Part shown: piece after piece, positions 1-12,785 of the stretch
Layout: every line of letters begins with the position of its first letter
How positions within the stretch are numbered: position 1 is the stretch's first letter
NCBI GenBank assembly: GCA_031308135.1
Contig: JAHLJT010009436.1
Coordinates: 219,123,286-219,187,285, forward strand
Origin: Acheta domesticus
Taxonomy: Eukaryota; Arthropoda; Insecta; Orthoptera; Gryllidae
DNA length: 64,000 bases
Direction of reading: 5' to 3'
The notes under the pieces: generated by a model
What the model saw: only the letters and a program-made list of their open reading frames with translations
What the model was told of the DNA's origin: nothing
The model's database searches: none
Made by a program: the position numbers and the translations under genes

Positions 1-3000
1 AATATCGATAAAGGAAACTCAATCGACCAGTAAAGCTTTCTAAATAACTTAGATGTCTTCGTATTGCGGTCATCCTAGATTGTAAATCGTAACCTGATTA
101 AAGCAAGTCGTTAGCAAACGTGGGCAATATTTGTGTCATCCTCTGATGTGTAACCTCTGTCTGCATTGTAGTTGTTGAATTCTGGAGTAGAGAGAAGTGA
201 ATCTTTCGGAACTCTGGTCTTTACTTCTCGTGGGGTAGAATTGAAAAGGATCTGTGGTTTCAAAATTACATTATCCTTGGTACTGACAGTGGAGATTCTT
301 GGAGCCTCTTGTCTTCAAGCGCAAAACAAGAATGTCCAACGCAAAAATGATTAGTGTTCGAATTGGTTTATACCCGGTAATCTCGATTCAAAGTGCTCAC
401 GACCACTTTCTATAAGTCACTAATAACTCTGCAAAATTGAGCTCTGCGCTTCTTCTCAAGTTTGTCAGTTTATTTTATGAAGTTGCAATACATAATTTCC
501 GTACACAATATACAAGGGATAAATCTGAAAATAACGAAAACATACTGGTTTTCAAATCAAACTCCATTTTCTCCAAGCTTTTCGACTTCCTGTTTTTTTT
601 TCAGTTTTCAAGGATTGCATGTTTGCTGGTTTCCCTGCTATGTACACGGGGTTATAATGTAGAAATAAAGATTCCTGATTTCACCGTCGAGTGGATTGAC
701 GCAGCAGATTTGCTACGGGGAGTTGCATTTATGAATACTTTTGAGGTCGTATTTTTATGTATTGTCTGAAATAGCAAAAAAAATGTATTTGACGTACGGG
801 CGGGAACGGAGTGGAGGTGTCTACAATATACGAACCTATTTGTCCGAAGTTTCATTAATCGATTTACTGTCTCACCATTACTTACCGTATTTACCCCGAT
901 ATAAGATGAGGTTCTTTCTCTAAATACCTCATTAGAGAAATGCGGGATCGTCCTGTACAGTAGATTAAGCCTAAGGTTCGTTCGCTGTAACTTCACTCCG
1001 CATGTATACAAACTTTGAGTGTATCCCTCCGCTCTGTAGTTCGTGATTGGGTACGCCATTCGCGCCACGACCATACTCAAAGGCCCGCACGTGTCACAGC
1101 CAGAACTGTCATAGCATATTATTTTCACTAGTACTTCTTTAATACACCCAAAATACCAGCCAAAATATACAGATATTTTGCTTAAATATCACAGAACTTA
1201 CATTTACGTGTGTTCTTGCAAGGTAGCAGTGAACTTCCGCCCGAAGCACGAATTTCAATAGAACATACAGTGGCGTTCTTTTAAAATTTGTCAGTACCGA
1301 ATCTTCATTAACCACATCAAGAATTTTACTTTATGTTGGAAATTCTTTTCTACGAAAAAATATGCACATCAATACGAATGGCAGATTAACAAATTCATCG
1401 TACTCGCCCCACCTCTTTTGCTCTACATCTCTTCTTACGAGGATAAGTTTACCTTTCCGATGACTTAATTCATTACACAGTTTTCAATCACTTCTGACAC
1501 CGACACCTACAATTCGGCAGTCATTTCTTCCACCTGCCACAAAGTCATTGACGGATTTTTAGGCGCTAATTATTCAAACACATCAATACAACCTTCTTTT
1601 CACCACTTCTGAGGGATTTTTCCTGCGAAAGTTTCAAACCGGATTATCCCGGGAACTGCTTCACTTTTTGTGTTCGATGAGGAAACAAAAATCAACGCAA
1701 TGAGCACACACACCTTTCACTAACCAAACAAAAATACAGCTTTATTTTAGAACTTTCTCATTCGGGAATGAAACTGTTACTGATAAAATTTGGCAGGAGC
1801 GGCGCCGACGGCCTGGCGAACGAACGTTATCTCAATGAGGTCCGTTGGCAGCTGAAGGTTGACAGTTAACGTCACGCTCGGTGTCTGATTTTACTTCAAG
1901 GCAAAGGAGAAAATTATTTCGACTGTTTGTGTAAAAATTCTGGAAATAAATCAATTTTGAAAGGGATCTAACTCCTATAGAGCACGACGCCCTGAAGGAG
2001 AGTGCGGTGTCCGTCAGCCAATGAGACCAAGCGACGACCACGTGCATTTGTTTACGTGCTGAGTAAAGTTAGAGCGAACGGACCTTAGTCGGTTACGGTT
2101 TAAGTTTTTACATTGCTATTCCATGCCACGAAACTCGTAGATGTTGACGTAACAATACCTGCGAAGACGGTAAAAATGTCGCGCCTATCTACAATACACA
2201 ACTATGTACTCGGTCGTATTCTGTACTCGGTCGTATCCTACTGCGAATTTGCGCGGCAATTCAGACCTTTTGAATACGCTGGTAAAGAGAGGGTCTCAAA
2301 CGAATGACATTGTATTAAGTGAAACAACGTAAAAATTGTGTGGTCACGGGGTAAAAGTACTTAAGTAAAAAATCTTAGTCTGGAGAAAACAAGGGTTAGA
2401 TTATTGAGCCAACGCTTCTTCCTATGCTCAACGCTATTTCTCAACGCGTTTTTCTCGTTAAGAAGTCAATATTTGAATTCGGTCCTTTTACTCAAATAAA
2501 ATATAGATACTTAACTAGTAGTTTTAGTGCTTAACCCATTTTCTCCAAAAATTGACATAAGAACATTTACCCCGTGACCACAGAATTAATGCCGAGATTT
2601 TGTTACACATGTGGGTTCGACGAGGCCGTGCGGAATCTCGGTTCTTCGCCAATCTAGTTCGAATCTGCGTTTTGAACTGTTAAAGAAACAGAAGCCATCA
2701 ACAAGTGCGAGGAAGATAGAAAATCTGGTGACAGAGAATAATGTCCTTTGGTGGCGCCTGTTGACAGACTAAGAACAACGCAAATCCAATGCGCAAAACG
2801 TTCAGAAGGGGCCTAAAAAGTCAGAAGAATCTCAGCATGGAAGGAACACCAAAAAGAAAGAAACGATACATGAGATGATAAGGAGAGTAGTGACAAAAAT
2901 ATGATTATGAAGAAATTAAGGAACATGCAAATGGTAGTTCAGGAATAAGCCTTAACGTGTTCATCTACATCTTCTAGTCAATAAGACAATTTGCAACTCT

Positions 3001-4139
3001 TTTACTAAAAAGTAATAAATGGTTAAAAATTTTTAAAAAATTCTCAAGACGTCTTTTCAAAATAAGGGTGTCATCTTACATTCAAAATCGACTTATATTC
3101 GGGTGAAAACGAAATGTAATAGCATGGTACAGTTACTTTTACAGTTTACTCAGATGTAGCTTTAACAGTTCTTTGATTAATAGTATAAACGCATTGTACA
3201 ATATTTATTCAGCAGTATTGACGGAAGAACCGTACGTAGACACAAAGGCTAGAATTTAATCGATTTCGTGTCAGACCTAATATTCGCATGAATATTGAAC
3301 TGTCCTTTCCCTTGGTGCAAGAATGAATGTTGTAAATTAATTGTCCTTTCCTTAGTTCTTTCGACCTGGATTTAGGAAAAATTTAAAACATCAATTTGAA
3401 CAAAATGAACACTGAAAAATATGCGTTATTGTTTTCATTAAACTTAATATAATGAGTTTAATTTTGAATAAGTTAAATCAATATTTGAAAAATTCATAAC
3501 AGATTAATTATATTCTCCAAAATTGTTGAATTGAATTAAATTGAATTGAATTGGGAGGGGACGTCGTATATTTTTGTTAAATAATAAACATATTTGTTAT
3601 TATATTGCATATTATGTATTGTAGATATGATACTACACGATATTATTTAAATAATTAGATAATTCGAACATAAATAATTACTTAAATCAATTTTGCCAAA
3701 TAAAGAAGGTAAAAGAAAACTAGGCTTTTTGGGGGACCATGGCCCCAATGTCCGCCCGTGGATCCACCAGTGCACAGGTATTCAGAATGCTCATAAAATT
3801 ACTTCTTGCAAATGTATGCAAACACTAATATAATGCAAATATAAAATTAAGTAAGGCGAATTCCATTAAGAAAAAGGTCTCAATTTTGTCATTTTCGTTA
3901 AAATGTTATCATCAGTTCTAAAAATTGACACCACGGAAAGAAAAACTTTTCACAAAGAAACCAAATGATAATTTTTCAACTCTAATATTTGAATTAAACA
4001 TTCTCGTAAGACAAAAAAATATTGAATTATAAAAAAAAACTCATTAAATTTAAGAGCCTTATGCTCAAACCTACGAGCTACGATAACGCTGAATGGTGGA
4101 GTAACCATTCATTTCTAAAAACGTGCAAAACAACTCGTT
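1..4139. other. AT-rich stretch without recognisable gene
   Basis: I see no gene here. ORFs are short (at most 158 codons), resemble no family I know and show no convincing exon boundaries. The sequence is AT-rich, and 2700-4100 is especially poor in long frames. A short GC-richer piece near 3725-3775 (around GGGGGACCATGGCCCC) looks like the edge of an old dispersed repeat, but I cannot delimit it. Confidence 0.5.
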
Positions 4140-4350
4140 CGCCTACATGCTTCGCGGCGAAGCCAGGCGCAGCTCTCAGCGCTATCTGTGGGTCGCGGGG
4201 CGAACTAGCCGGCCGCGCGGCGCGGCATCGTCCCAATTGCAGGGTAAGAGCCAGAGCTCCGCGTGCCAACATGCGGGGGCGGGGCAGGGCGCCCCATGAG
4301 TCACGCGCGCCCGGACATAATGAGCGCAACTGCTCACTCTACGCCCACCC
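4140..4350. other. CpG-rich island
   Basis: About 200 bp, dense in CG dinucleotides (GGCCGCGCGGCGCGGC-type runs), stands out from AT-rich flanks. Overlapping frames on both strands (up to 137 codons) arise only because GC-rich DNA lacks stops. It could be a promoter-type island or a GC-rich repeat. I see no TATA box, splice site or homologous protein. Confidence 0.45.
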
Positions 4351-5389
4351 ATTAAGAAAGCCGATTGAGTCTGCAGATACGACACAACTATATTTCGCCC
4401 TAGAGGAAGATAATAAATCGGAACATTTACATTAAAACAACTCAATGGAAATTTTAATTAGTCAATTATATTATTCATAACACCAAAAGGTTTAGTATTA
4501 TTTATGTGAATCAGGTCAAAGTCTGATTGAAAGGAAGTAAATGTAGAAGAGAATGAGGCGGGAATGAGGAAGTGAAGTGACTCTCTCTCTCTTCTTGTGG
4601 CGATTATTGACCGAGAAATAAGCATATATTCTGTCATTGCATACATATTGCATACTGTAGTAGATTAATACTTTCTACAAAACTGTATCGGAATGATGAA
4701 CACAATTATAGAGGAAATAAACAAATAATAAATCCTACTTCAGACTTCTAAGTCCCAAAACGCTTCCCATTTATGTGTGGTTTCAAATTGATCAATAAAA
4801 TTTAAGATTCTCCCCATAAATATTAAATTCTGTAAAGTGAGAAAGAAATGCAAGAATTAGAGAAAGTCGTAACCCGAAAGAGTAAACAGAAAGACGAGAA
4901 GAATACACAAAGTAGAATCATTCAAACTAGCAATGCTACAACACCAAATACTTGGTCGAGTTAGTTTTAACGGATACGTAATAAGTAACATCAGAACATT
5001 GAAATGCCCTGAAAACTGCCGGAATAAAATCCAGTCCTTCAGGTAGTAACCTGAAGCTCCAGCCCTTACGCTACGGCGACAGACGGAAACACACCCTAAG
5101 CTGTAATTCTACTTTCTGAAGGGCACAGAAATTGAAAGAGCAACCTCCGACAACGCGAAGAGTGCCTACACTTTTGCTAGATACATAGGAAGTAGGGGAA
5201 AATAGAAAAACAAAGGAAGTTTCGTTTCTGACTGAAAAATACAAATATTTGATTTTTGTCATATTAGGCGGACCGACTCAGTACTCAGAATCAGCTGCGT
5301 TGCTGTTTACAACACACACAGCTGACGTCGCACGACACCAAGACTCCTAGAAAGAAGCTACCAATATTTGCTATTCGTGTGGCGCACTA
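4351..5389. other. No gene seen; weak family B relic near 5265-5345
   Basis: Mostly AT-rich non-coding sequence. Around 5265-5345 a stretch beginning CCGACTCAGTACTC, followed by an AACACACACAGCTGACGTCGC-like piece, resembles the segment at 13015-13085 (CCGACTGAATTCTCATACTC). It is probably a divergent member of the same dispersed repeat (family B). Confidence 0.35.
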
Positions 5390-5600
5390 TGGGACAAAAA
5401 ATGTTTGGGATGGACGGACTTTTTGTCGAAAACCACTTTTCCGGTCTCAAGGACCCACAAAATATGGAATCTGGCTACACTAAGTATTCCAGGAAGTAAT
5501 TCACTATATTCAGGAATAGAAATACCCACTTTTTAGGTATCAGGAAACCACAATATGAGTTTTTCTATCTAAAAATCACCAGTTTTTCCTGCAGAATTAC
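5390..5600 (+). repeat. Dispersed repeat family A, 3' part
   Basis: Carries the family A signature: a GGACGGACTTTTTGTCG segment, then a TCAAGGACC box and a CAAAATATGGAATCTGGCT-like piece. The same order occurs near 9360-9470, 22320-22420 and 56950-57030. No coding capacity is visible. I cannot say which element class it belongs to. Confidence 0.5.
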
Positions 5601-6402
5601 AGTCATTTCTATGTACACACATTTGTATAAACTACTACATAGTACGTAGTGCACTACATGTATTACGTAGCAGAAAGCGAGAAAATCTTTGGAAGTTGAA
5701 CCGTTCCTAATTTTGTTACTTTTACATAGAGGGGAGAGTAGAGTAACTGTTGTGAAATAATTGTTTAATTGCTTTAAGTAATTATCTACATTTTACTTAA
5801 GGAAATCATCGTGACCGGATACGTGTTGAACATTTTTACTAGCGAACGAATGTAAGAAGACAAATGTATCGCCCTATTGACATTTTCATTGCCGTCGATT
5901 TGTGCGTAACAATGGAAATGTGGCAAACGCATTTACCCCCTTTGCGTTTAGTGGTCCCGGGGAGAGTCGAGCGAGGACGAGGCGACTAATGAGAATTTGC
6001 CTGCGGGGAACACAGAACGGGGCCGCTTTCAGGAATACCGTGGAGAATTCGCCAACACAATCATTGGCCCTGGTATTGTTATTTGCCCCAGTTACACGTC
6101 AGGAACGCGGATTTGAAACGTGTGCTGTAGATTAGTTGGACAAAGAAAGAAAATTAGTTCAGTCATGTATGGTACGTTTCTGAACTTGGAAAGTGTAATG
6201 TGTTAAATAACGGAGTAGGACCGAGAAAATTACACGTTTATGTCAACGTTTTCTGAAAATTTTTATCAATTAAATCACGAGCAAGTGAGTGGAAAATTAA
6301 TATATCTTTTTCCCGATAAAAATATTGAGAAGACCAAGAACGTTGAACATGGAAATAACAGACCATGCAAAAAAGAACGGGAGAAAACGCATGGATTGAT
6401 TG
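5601..6402. other. No gene seen
   Basis: Non-coding in appearance. A 77-codon plus-strand frame at 5902-6135 has no recognisable family, and its moderate GC content can explain it. Confidence 0.4.
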
Positions 6403-7094
6403 ATTGATTGATTGTTCTTTATTCCGGGCGAGTCAACTACAAAGGTCATTAGTCCCGTTTGTTTAGTGCGTGATTTTCCTCGAGAGGTGGCAGTGATATT
6501 TTCCCTGCTGGATGACGAGATCCGGCGCCGACCTACCGTCGACTAGCGGGGTTTTCCCCTCAACCAGGATCTCGCCATCCAGCGGGGAACGATCACCGCC
6601 ACCTCCCGACGAAAACACGCACTAAACTTATGGGACTAATGACATAAGTAGTTGACGCGCCCGGAATCACAATTAATCAATCTATCAACCAGGTATCTCC
6701 CACCAGCGGGTACCGCCCCAGCCGGGACAAGCTCTGAGCTCCCGACTGGTCTCCCAGCATGTGTGGTAGTGTAGTGCATGTTAATGTTAAGTGTGTGTGA
6801 AAGGGGCGAGGATAGCACAAACAAGAGAAAGGAAAGATCGCATGCGGTCTTGGCCTGTTTCTTAGGGTACTGCTCGGGCATTCGCCTGGTGTTAATCGGA
6901 GAAACAGGCCAGATCAAAGCCGGAACGGAAAACAGACTAGATCAGAGCCGCTAGCCTCTAGAATTCTCCTCCAGACAGCGGCTGAATTCGACCTAGCTGA
7001 CAAGCTAGTGTCGAAAATCCTGCCGCCGTCGGGACTCGCATCTAGGACCTCCCGGTCAGACTTGCAGTGGCATCAGTTGAGCCATCTCTCCCGG
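6403..7094 (-). mobile_element. tRNA-derived SINE (family 1), copy with inverted-repeat tail
   Basis: Read on the minus strand, the head near 7094 has a GAGATGGCTCAACTG stretch (A-box-like) and, near 7050, GATGCGAGTCCC, a B-box-like RNA polymerase III promoter element. The central domain contains TGGCCTGTTTCTCCG and CCAGGCGAATGCCCGAGCAG, shared with the copies at 21.8, 35.9 and 60.9 kb. The 3' part passes an ACACACACTTAACATT tract and ends in GATT repeats near 6403. Unlike the other copies it contains an extra inverted copy of its own tail, listed separately. At about 690 bp it is long for a SINE, and the extra tail segment explains part of that. A 93-codon frame inside it is not a gene. Confidence 0.8.
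6408..6682. repeat. 116-bp inverted repeat (hairpin) within SINE tail
   Basis: Arm 6408-6523 and arm 6567-6682 are imperfect reverse complements, roughly 80% by eye, around a 43-bp loop. Both carry the same landmarks in opposite orientation: TTCCGGGCG, GTCAACTAC, GTCATTAGTCCC, TTTAGTGCGTG and GAGATCC. One arm is the normal SINE 3' tail; the other is an inverted extra copy flanked by similar CTGGTTGA segments. Transcribed, this would give a long, nearly continuous double-stranded stem. Confidence 0.85.
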
Positions 7095-8614
7095 TAAAAT
7101 GCATAGAAATCGGGATGAGAAAAGCGAGACAAAGCAGAAAACCGTTAGGTTGGGAGACTAATTTGTACCTGTCCCGAGAGGGATCGGATATCGGCTAAAG
7201 GGTTGCGGTAGACACTACGTCGCTTGTCATCTTTTAAGGTGGTGCGATAAAGGCAGCTATTAGTCTTCCCATTGATCGATTTAGATTACGTCATATGACA
7301 ATTGCAATACAGAGGTTCGACAGAACAGAGGTACATTTATCTTTATATTCCCATGTCCTTAGAGACTAATGCACTATCAGTAATAATTGATGAATTTATG
7401 AATACTAGTAAATACGTGATTATTTTATCAGATATTAATTTCTAACCGGAATTGAAATAACATTATTGTAATTCATTTCTTTGCTTCGTAATTCATTAAA
7501 TGAAGGATGTGAATATTCAAAACCACCAATGACACTTCGTGTTGAAAAGTTCAATGTTTTCTTAGCCGAGAGTCACGTTAGACGGAATGTTAGCATTTAT
7601 TTTTAAAAGAATTTTGAATTTGCAATTTCCTGTCGTTTAGGTCAAGGTGGTAGTAGTGGTAGGGGTAGTGGTAGCAGCAGTGACGAAGTCAGCGGCGACG
7701 ACGGCGGTGGCGCAAACATCTGTCCGTCCATCTTGATCAACGCGAGCGCCTAAACCTTTCAGTCGATTTTCTGCAAAATTGATATTCCTGGATTGATTTA
7801 AATGAACACGAGGCCCCTTGGATTTAAAACGGATATTTTCACTTTTGTGTGAACTTTGCCCAAAGCCTCAACATGTTAAAAATGTCCATGAAGAACATAG
7901 AATAGAAGAAAACTGTAATGAATTTCAAATGAATATGAACACAGAAGTTCAAAACAAATTCTTTAATAACTTTGTTTAATTCACTGAAAGATGAATAAAT
8001 GGTGTACTAGCAAATGTAAATATTTAAAACGAATTTTTAAATTCAGCATTGAATTTCTTGTAGAGTTTAAAGAATTTCCAAATAGCAAACAATGATTTTC
8101 ACTGTAATCAATTGAAATTCCACTTGCACAAGGAGTTATTTACGCTTTCATTCCTTCCGGCACTGTTAGGCTGTTACACCAGGAATATTTGGCACAATCG
8201 CAATAAATTGGGTTTCATCTTGTTCCGAGTAACATTCATCACGCGAGTACCACAAAACAGAGCATGCACCCTACATACACTGACTACAGGATCTAATTAA
8301 AGTTGTATTTTGTTTATCTGAATGCTTCACACAAATTACACGAAATATGTGCAGTCAACGTAAATGCTAACAAAGCACTGCGTGAAACGGTAAAGAGAAG
8401 GGTGCTTCATCCTAGGTAATTACGTAACATAAACTTTTATCAGATTCAAGATAAAAACAAGAATAAACTTAAATATTTACTTCAACCTCAACAAAATGAT
8501 TTTGTTCGTTCAACGTCTGTGTAGTACGTTTGGACATGCGGAATTGTTACGTATTATTATAAAACCAGTTAATCACATGTATGTTAATAGAGTGTTTCCA
8601 ACATTCAAAAATAT
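7095..8614. other. No gene seen
   Basis: Mostly AT-rich. A short GGTAGTGGTAGCAG-type purine-rich patch lies near 7650-7720. Frames are at most 62 codons with no recognisable similarity. Confidence 0.4.
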
Positions 8615-9490
8615 TTGGCAGGGTTGGGAGGCCAACCTAATTACTTTAGTTTAGCAGAAGGAGTTTTAATCCATTCAACTAACATTTCTAATAAGCAAAT
8701 TACGGGCATAAAAGGTTCGCTTTTAAGTTTGACAAAAAGAAACCACGTTTTCAACGAAAATCAGGACCTGCATCATTTTTTAAGCGTATTTATATTACTT
8801 TCGAACAAGAAATTCAAGGAAAACGAGGAGTTACAACGGAGCACCATTTCTCGCATTGTTTGTAACTTTGCCATATTTCTAAAATTCAGAATGTTCAATG
8901 AAAAAGAGATTTTCGCGATTTAAGCGTTCTTTGCTCTATTCGAGAAAAATATGAAGAAAAAAGCGGAGCCATTTTTAAGAAAATATATTTTTGAAATTAT
9001 CAATATTTCACGCAACATTACGTGAAAACAACTCATATTTTTGAAAATTGTACTGACGCCGAGAAACTTTTGCACTTTTACAATTTTCGATATGTGAGAG
9101 AATTCAACGAAAATTAGATCTGCATCATTTTTAGTGTTCTTGAAGCTATATGAGGAAAAAAATAATCCAAAAATATGGATACAATTTTTGAGAATATTTT
9201 GATTATGTTGAAACTTTACATAAAGTACCCTAAAAAATTAAAACATTCCTTTCAAATTCGCCTGATTTAGTCAGGATCGACTGGGGAATATCAATTTTGA
9301 AGAAAATTATCGGAACGGTTTTGGTGCTCACCAACGGTTTGGGTGTTCACTGTAGACGGATGAAGGACTTATGGACAGACAGACGTTTTGCCGAAAAAAA
9401 AGTTCGGTATCAAGGACGGTATCACAAAACGTGTATTCAGAATTCACTACGTATTACAGAAAGTAATTTTCTGTATATAGTAGGTAGAAA
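8615..9490 (+). repeat. Dispersed repeat family A, longer copy
   Basis: Shares ordered blocks with copies near 22.2, 56.6 and 57.9 kb: a CGAAAATCAGGACCTGCATC-type block, an AGCCATTTTTAAGAAAAT-type block, CACGCAACATTACGTGA, then TCGACTGGGGAATATCAATT, a GGTTTGGGTGTTCAC block, a GACAGACAGACG run and a GGTATCAAGGACGG box. Two frames (102 and 94 codons) lie wholly within it and are not supported as genes. The internally duplicated CTGCATCATTTTT motif (8768 and 9120) suggests the family is itself built of related modules. Confidence 0.55.
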
Positions 9491-9594
9491 ACCCTCTTTT
9501 TCGGTGTCAGAGCTCATCATAGATGTGGTGGCAAAGGTAATTATTGTAGTAGAGATAGTAACGATGATTCAGGTAGAATAGTGGTAACGGTGAC

Positions 9595-9745
9595 AATTTA
9601 GGAGGGGAATGTGAGGGTTATAAACTTATAATAGTAAAGATAACGGTAATCATGATAATGGAAGAGATGGTGGTGGTTGAAATGGTGATAACGGCCGTGG
9701 TGGTGGTGGTGACGCTGATAGTAGTTTGATAATAGAAGAGAAGCA
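9595..9745. repeat. Degenerate GGT/ATGGTG simple repeat
   Basis: Trinucleotide-like GGTGGT and GATAAT runs (GATGGTGGTGGTTG, GGTGGTGGTGGTGACG) extend toward the adjoining CpG island. On the minus strand they create a histidine-rich frame that is a simple-sequence artefact. Confidence 0.6.
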
Positions 9746-9784
9746 GATACTAGTGGTGTTGATGTTGGAGTTGTTGGAAAAAGG

Positions 9785-10540
9785 GGTGGCAACGGAGATG
9801 GTTGGCCGAAGGCGCCGCCGCGGGCCGTGCGGAGCGTTTACCGCCGCCCAAAGCGGCTCGCTCCGCTGCGCGCCTCGCCTCTCCGCTCCGCTCCGCCCCG
9901 CCCCGCTCTGTTCCTCGCTCCTCTGGGAGCGAATTTGGTTGCGCGCGGACAGCGGCCGGAAACCAGATTAAGCGACTGCGCGGCGGCGGGCGACGGCGGG
10001 GATGGCGGCGGGGCAGGGGGTGGGGGCGACGGCGGCGTGGAGGGTGGCGGCGATGGCGGGGCGCTTCGGAGAAGGTGTTGGGGGCGGGGGCGGGGTTGGC
10101 GACGGGGTCGTTGATGGCGGTAGGGGCGGCAGCAAGGGCGGCGGGGGTAGGGACATTGGCGAAGGCTGGTGCAGGGACGGGGGCGGGGGCGGGGAGGAGC
10201 GGGCCGGCGCCGAACACAACGGTGACGAGAGTGTACGCAGCGCAGCAGGGGCGGAGTAAAAGCTTCGGCCGGGGGAAGGGGAAGCGGCGCCGCCCGTGCC
10301 GCTCGCCGCGAGGCCTAAGGTCTAATTTCCACAATGCGATTGGGCGGGCGGCGCTGGCGCTGGGGCGGGCACGGCGCGGCGCGGCGGGAGAAATGGACCG
10401 GTGGGGCCGGCGCACCGCTTGGCCTGCGTAATTGGCGGCGGCCAGCGCCGCCCTCACAGTCACGCAGCTCGCGACGGCTGAATAGGAGTGGGCGACGGCC
10501 GACGGGCCGTTCTCCACGCACGCGTTTCACTTTTCGCAAA
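9785..10540. promoter_or_regulatory. Large CpG island (possible promoter/first-exon region)
   Basis: About 750 bp of very GC- and CpG-rich DNA in an otherwise AT-rich neighbourhood. All six frames are largely open, giving overlapping 70-255-codon frames rich in A, G, R and P; that is the expected artefact of such composition. The 10000-10200 part is a degenerate GGGGGCGGGG / GGCGGC tract. CpG islands often mark promoters where the rest of a genome is methylated, but I find no TATA box, convincing donor site or coding exon. It may equally be a GC-rich repeat. Confidence 0.4.
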
Positions 10541-11785
10541 TCCTCAACTCTCCCCCTGGGTTGGGCGTTTTCCATTGACAATTTCGGACACGTCTGTCCT
10601 TTCACTCACGCAACTCGCAACCTTCATATGTCGTTCGATTGACGTTGGTCGATGTTCTTCTCTGCAGAACGTTTTAAAATAAAAATGGATGACATTTTTG
10701 CATAAATGCTTTAGACAAATGTGGAGGATTACTGCAGCATGTTAACAGACGCATACCAATGGGGGAGGGGGAACGACAAACTACAGCACAGATTTCTCCT
10801 GCTTTGTAACTTTTACTTCCTATACTATAGTACAAACAAGGAAAGAATTGGAATCACCTCAACAATACGATCTCGAATTTTCGGTTATAATATTCGTGTT
10901 TAAGATTCTTTTTAGTTGTAATTCGCGCACACGTCACGACTACTATCTACTAGTAATTCTCCAAAGAGGGTTTAAGATAGGCGTAGGCGGAGGTGAGATA
11001 CATGCAAGGCACGCGAAACTCTGTTATATAAGAAGCTCTTGAGATGAATCTTGATAATTACGTCAGGAAGAAGATGTAGATTAGGAGAGAAGTAACTGTT
11101 TCATCCATGGTCTTTTATTATAAGAACATCTCTGTATGTTTAGTGATTGTTTCCTCTTTCAACAACTCTTATCCCATGTTAACAAAAGAATTCGAAAACT
11201 TCGCCATGAGCAATTGCTTCGTAAAAACTGCGGCGTACTTTTACATCCAACAGTGGCAGCTGCTGCCCCAACAAACTGGAGGTTGCATCTCCATCGAATG
11301 AAGGATATGTAATGTCCAAAATTCAAAATAGTAATATATAACAAAATGTAAGCAATGCAAGTAAATTAATTCAAGCTAAGTTAAATAAAAGTCTATACTG
11401 AAACATTACTTACATAATTTTATACGTAGTGTCCATTTCAAGAATATACTACACCTTCCGCGCACAAGGTTCAGGCTTTGATTTCCACTGGTCACTTAAG
11501 TTATTGTACTGGTTCAGCATTGAGACAATCGACAGTAATATAATTCATACAAAACAAAAAAAAAACCGTGGTTTCAAAAATACGCTGATCGACTCCAATA
11601 CATTGCAACAAGAACTATTGTTTCTACAAGTTTTACACAAATAAAGATTTTTTTCGAAAATTTCACTACCCTGCTATACTTCGTAATGATGAAAGATACT
11701 TCCACACACACGCGCCTTCCCATCTGCGCTTTCCGACTATAACTGCAGGCGCTGCAGGGGGACATATGCATCCACCATGAGATAA
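10541..11785. other. No gene seen
   Basis: AT-rich sequence with short frames only (at most 102 codons, the longest being the tail of the CpG-island artefact). No repeats with clear boundaries. Confidence 0.4.
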
Positions 11786-11787
11786 AG

Positions 11788-11844
<57 letters not shown>

Positions 11845-11860
11845 AAGAGAGATAGAGAGG
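11786..11860. repeat. Compound (GATA)n(GA)n microsatellite
   Basis: GATAGATAGATA passes directly into an uninterrupted GAGAGA run of about 35 bp, then an impure GA-rich tail. On the minus strand it yields a serine/leucine frame (SLSLSLSLS) that is not a gene. Confidence 0.95.
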
Positions 11861-12785
11861 GGGGACTTCCTACCAGAACGGACAAATATAAACATAGAAG
11901 TCGTCAAATGTACATTTTGAACCGATAAACCTAATATAAAATGAAAACAAATTCTCTAAACATAATAAATATTGCATTAAATACCGTCAATAACTTACTG
12001 AACTTGTGTACTTGCAATAACACGCAAAAATCATAAAATGAAATTACAGCTAGTGTCAGATGAAGACAGAAAATTGGGATTCCCCTGGGGACACCGCGCA
12101 GCGCTCGGCAAGACTCCCTTCACCAACTGCTTGCGCCACTGAAGGCCCTATATTAAAACGTGTTGAAGCGTTGGGCCAAAGAGTAAATGCAGTAAACGTA
12201 GTAACAGAGGCACGAGCCTAGAGCGTGGTAAAATTCCTCGGAGGAAACCAGACGCCGGAGAGAGTGCTCTTTGGTTTCAAAATGATTTAACATACATCGA
12301 TATTTCTGCAATATCTTGAATATTGAATGTCATTAGAATGAGTATATTCCTAACCCTAACTCCTAAATTAAAAATGTATATTCCTAACATATTATAAAAT
12401 ATTTTTCGATTCTCCGGGGGTAGGGCAACCGTGCAACCTAAGCACGAGCCGCCACTGACATCCAAACCTGTCTATAAACACGTTCCGATTCTACATTAGA
12501 ATTTTCTCACAAATGGCTCCATATTTTTTATTAAACTTTTTCCTCGGAGAGCGCGAAGGACGCATTAAAATGGCGCCGATCTCTTTTTCGTTGATAATCT
12601 AGTCGTTACAACTATTGCGAAACAATATGCTGCAGTAGGACCGCTAGTTTCTAATGGACTACTCCTGTATAATCAGAACTTTCATATACTCTTCAATATA
12701 AAAGTTCTATGCTTGCGTATATGAATTATAGATTTGTAATATAATGTATATTACTAATTTCCAACGCGCGTAATAATTGAAAGAA
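11861..12785. other. No gene seen
   Basis: Non-coding in appearance. A moderately GC-rich piece at 12070-12140 and short frames carry no recognisable domain. Confidence 0.4.

Noticed and set aside
9750..10642. Frames up to 255 codons on both strands
   Set aside because: CpG-rich DNA lacks stop codons; all six frames are open and show only compositional bias.
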